Below, one piece after another: positions 19,186 through 21,520 of a stretch of 21,520 bases of DNA (position 1 is its first letter; each line of letters begins with the position of its first letter). The notes under the pieces are model-generated. The model searched no databases. It worked only from the letters and a program-made list of their open reading frames with translations, and had not been told where the DNA came from. The translations under genes and the position numbers were made by a program. Location: positions 558,716-580,235 of the forward strand of contig BLXT01006084.1 of assembly GCA_019648995.1 (NCBI GenBank), written 5' to 3'. The stretch comes from Plakobranchus ocellatus (taxonomy: Eukaryota > Mollusca > Gastropoda > Plakobranchidae).

Positions 19186-20929
19186 CTCCTTCCTTAAAAA
19201 TAGAGATAGAACAACAAATAAGGTATCAACATTCTTAGAATTGAAATATCTATCCAACTAAATCATCAAAAATGTCCAAACTCAATTTTGAAAATTTACT
19301 TTGGAGTACCTAATAATAATGACAATCACTTCCCCTTACTTTTATTCATTTATATATTATTGTAGTTATGGTAGAGGCTGCTATCACAGATAAATTAATT
19401 AACAAGGATGGGAAAATAGAGGAGAGCTATGAACACACCCAGTCAGTGGTCATTGGATTTAAGTGCTATGCTTCTAGGCACTAGTAGGCTAATGCTTTCC
19501 TCAACACCCCCCCTCTCTATAGCTCTTCTTAAATGTAGTTCTAGTGATCCTCTTGTTATTTCATTTTCCTCACCTGCTTGACACGTTGATGCCCATCCTT
19601 ATTTCAAGTTTTCAATAGCTTTCCGCCAACTGGCAACGCCTTATCACCAGATTGGAGGACTGAATAGATTAGCAAAGAACTAGCTCTGCTGTATGATTGT
19701 GATATTTAACAAAGTGTGTGCTACTGGCACACATGCTGGGTGGTTTTAGGATAGGCTTGAAAGTTTGGAGTAATGTACACTTACAGGTTTTGCCTAGCAA
19801 AGTGTAATGTGAGGGGGCTAAAGAAAGGGGCACAGCATGTTACTTTAAACTGTTACGCCTGAAATACACAATAGAGTTTTAAAGTGAACTGGTGGTTTTT
19901 TCAAGTTCTAGTTGTGTGGCTTGAGATATCTGGACCTTTTTTCTGGATCTAAATCTAGATGTTTTTACACCTTCACATTCAGCAATATAGATGCAATTAT
20001 CATTTATAAGGCCTCTTAACCCACCTTCAATTTGATTAAATGGTCAATTCAATTTTTAGGAAGATTTCTAACATGAGCAAGGTCTGCCTCTCTCAATTTG
20101 TAGCCCATCTATCCTCAGTTGTGGGATGCTGCATCCCAGCAACAATCTCTAAAGTAAGATTTTCATTTGATTGATTGCTTAACTCTCTTAAAGGAATCCG
20201 GGGGTTTTATAATTTGAGTTGATATATCTTAATATTGAAAGATCTATCCCCAAAAAGAATACCTACATGTATTGTATTTAATAGGTTTATACAAGAGTTC
20301 AGGTGAGGTCAATAAAGAGATGTCTAGGTAGTCCCACTGGAATGTATCTGTAAGGGAGATAACATTATGTACTAAAATACTATACCTAAGATGGTGTGCT
20401 TTGTTAGGCAGTGAATTTTTATGGATTTTTTCTAGCTGTTATATAATATTCAAATATAATTATTTTGCATTAGATAAAATAAACAGTTCATGCTTGAATT
20501 GAACTTATATTCTGATATATATGTGGTTTAAACAAGGATATATTAATTAAATAAGGCTTTGATAATCTGAGCTTGAGAGATTCACCTTCAGCAGCCAATG
20601 GTTCAAAATTGCTTCTCTTTATTTAAGGGCATTTTTCTTAGGCATACACACATATTATGTGTAGCAGTCCCACAAAATAAGTCAAGTTGCAGTTTTACAT
20701 GATAGACTTCAAAAGAAAACCATAATCTAGAGGAATGAAAAGTACCCTCCTTTCTGCGTAGATAACTTTCTATGATATGTTATACTTTCTGAACATAAAA
20801 CAATAAAAATTGGACATTTTGACTTTCCTTCAATATTTTGAGTTGATCTCAGTGATGCGGATCTGCAACTTGACTCATTTAGTGAGACTGCTTCACGTAT
20901 TTTGGTATTATATGTAATTGACCAACAAA

Positions 20930-21022
20930 GTACATGTCGATGGCAGGTGTATCAAACCTCTAAAGTGCCTTCTTTGAGATAAGGGACTTCAGAGGTTTGA
21001 TAAGCTTGCCATTGATGTGTAC
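20930..21022 (+). repeat. Fold-back (hairpin) repeat, copy 2, in the TUFM intron
   Basis: An inverted repeat with arms of about 40 bases. The left arm starts GTACATGTCGATGGCAG and the complement of the right arm starts GTACACATCAATGGCAAG. Both then share TATCAAACCTCT, AAGT and related bases. The loop is short and not symmetric. The unit matches copy 1 at 8091-8172 in reverse orientation. This copy is the more nearly palindromic of the two. Confidence 0.8.
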
Positions 21023-21520
21023 ACAATGCGGGAAGCAAAAATCCAGGAGTTCTTGGAAACAAAAAAAGAAGATACATTGCCATACAATGCATTCTCATCA
21101 GTGAGATGAAATATTGCTAGCTGCCTGTATTTGATACATGATGTCCAGTAGGCAGTCCATGCAGATTATCAAGTCAGACCCTCGTTCACTTTCTCACTAA
21201 CTTAATACAATGTATCTCTGTACTGCAAAGTATGTGGTCAATCTCTTGTTTTATCATTTAGATTTTTTACCCTTGAAATTGTAAAATCATCCGAAGACTT
21301 CTTTTCACCATCTCTCTTTCTCCTGCTCTTTTCCTTTATCTTTTTCCACCGGCCTTGCTAGTTTCTGGTGGTGATCTAAGAAGATGACAGACATACTGAT
21401 AGTGATAGCATATATTCATGGAGATCAAGTGACAAGGACCGGCAAAGACAAGACAAGGTTGATAGGGATGATATCTTTACATTTTTTAATATAATGTGAT
21501 GATGATGGCTTTTTTTTTTT

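Larger units (their letters stand above)
17128..21520 (+). other. TUFM: TUFM intron (at least 4.4 kb, open at the window edge)
   Basis: The sequence starts with the donor GTAAAT. I searched for codons of the missing domain III (GGRHKPF and onwards) and found none, so the acceptor lies beyond 21520. The stretch is AT-rich with scattered moderately GC-richer patches. It holds three inverted repeats, three GGGAGATAAC 10-mers and one weak exon-like segment (20060-20153). No gene on either strand is supported. Confidence 0.7.

Noticed and set aside
17128-21520. Second TUFM exon encoding the rest of domain III
   Set aside because: I looked for codons of the conserved GGRHKPF segment and the following domain III motifs on the plus strand and found none.
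1-21520. CRISPR array, bacterial operon, phage or retroviral element
   Set aside because: No regular spaced repeats, Shine-Dalgarno-led gene strings, integrase, reverse transcriptase or LTR pairs are visible. The gene structures are eukaryotic.

Overview
The window comes from an AT-rich, intron-containing animal genome, most likely a lophotrochozoan invertebrate and perhaps a mollusc. Support for this is the spliceosomal introns (GT...AG throughout), a mitochondrial EF-Tu with an N-terminal targeting peptide, an LRR plus guanylate-kinase protein of the metazoan LRGUK type, many microsatellites, and a tRNA-derived SINE-like element. The species cannot be named from the sequence alone.

Two protein-coding genes are supported and they lie head to head. 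On the minus strand, positions 15518 to 2339 hold a complete LRGUK-like gene in 16 coding exons. The junctions join in phase to give 2715 coding bases, or 904 residues plus stop. The protein has an acidic N-terminus, about nine SDS22-like leucine-rich repeats with a cap, a guanylate-kinase-like domain with an altered P-loop, and a long Gly/Ser/Pro/Ala-rich C-terminal tail. On the plus strand, from 16036, the first coding exon of TUFM (mitochondrial elongation factor Tu) encodes the targeting peptide, the GTPase domain, domain II and the first strand of domain III. The exon ends at 17127 and the rest of domain III is not found before the window ends, so that gene is partial here.

The 517 bases between the two start codons probably form a shared bidirectional promoter. 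An RFX X-box-like site (15554-15567) lies 36 bases upstream of the LRGUK start, which fits a cilium/sperm gene. A YY1-like motif overlaps the TUFM start codon, which fits a housekeeping mitochondrial gene.

By region: 1-1841 is intergenic and holds CAT/CAC and TG/GA microsatellites and a 23-bp tandem duplication. 1842-2338 is the probable LRGUK 3' UTR. 2339-15518 is LRGUK; its introns carry a tRNA-like SINE head between inverted arms (10466-10757), one copy of a fold-back repeat (8091-8172) and a 95-bp tandem duplication (14976-15165). 15519-16035 is the promoter. 16036-17127 is the TUFM exon. 17128-21520 is intron sequence with several fold-back repeats, including a second copy of the 8.1-kb hairpin in the opposite orientation (20930-21022), and three copies of the 10-mer GGGAGATAAC. 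No operon-like or defence-like system is visible. The most notable signals are the paired hairpin repeat, the SINE/inverted-arm structure, the promoter motifs and the altered kinase site.
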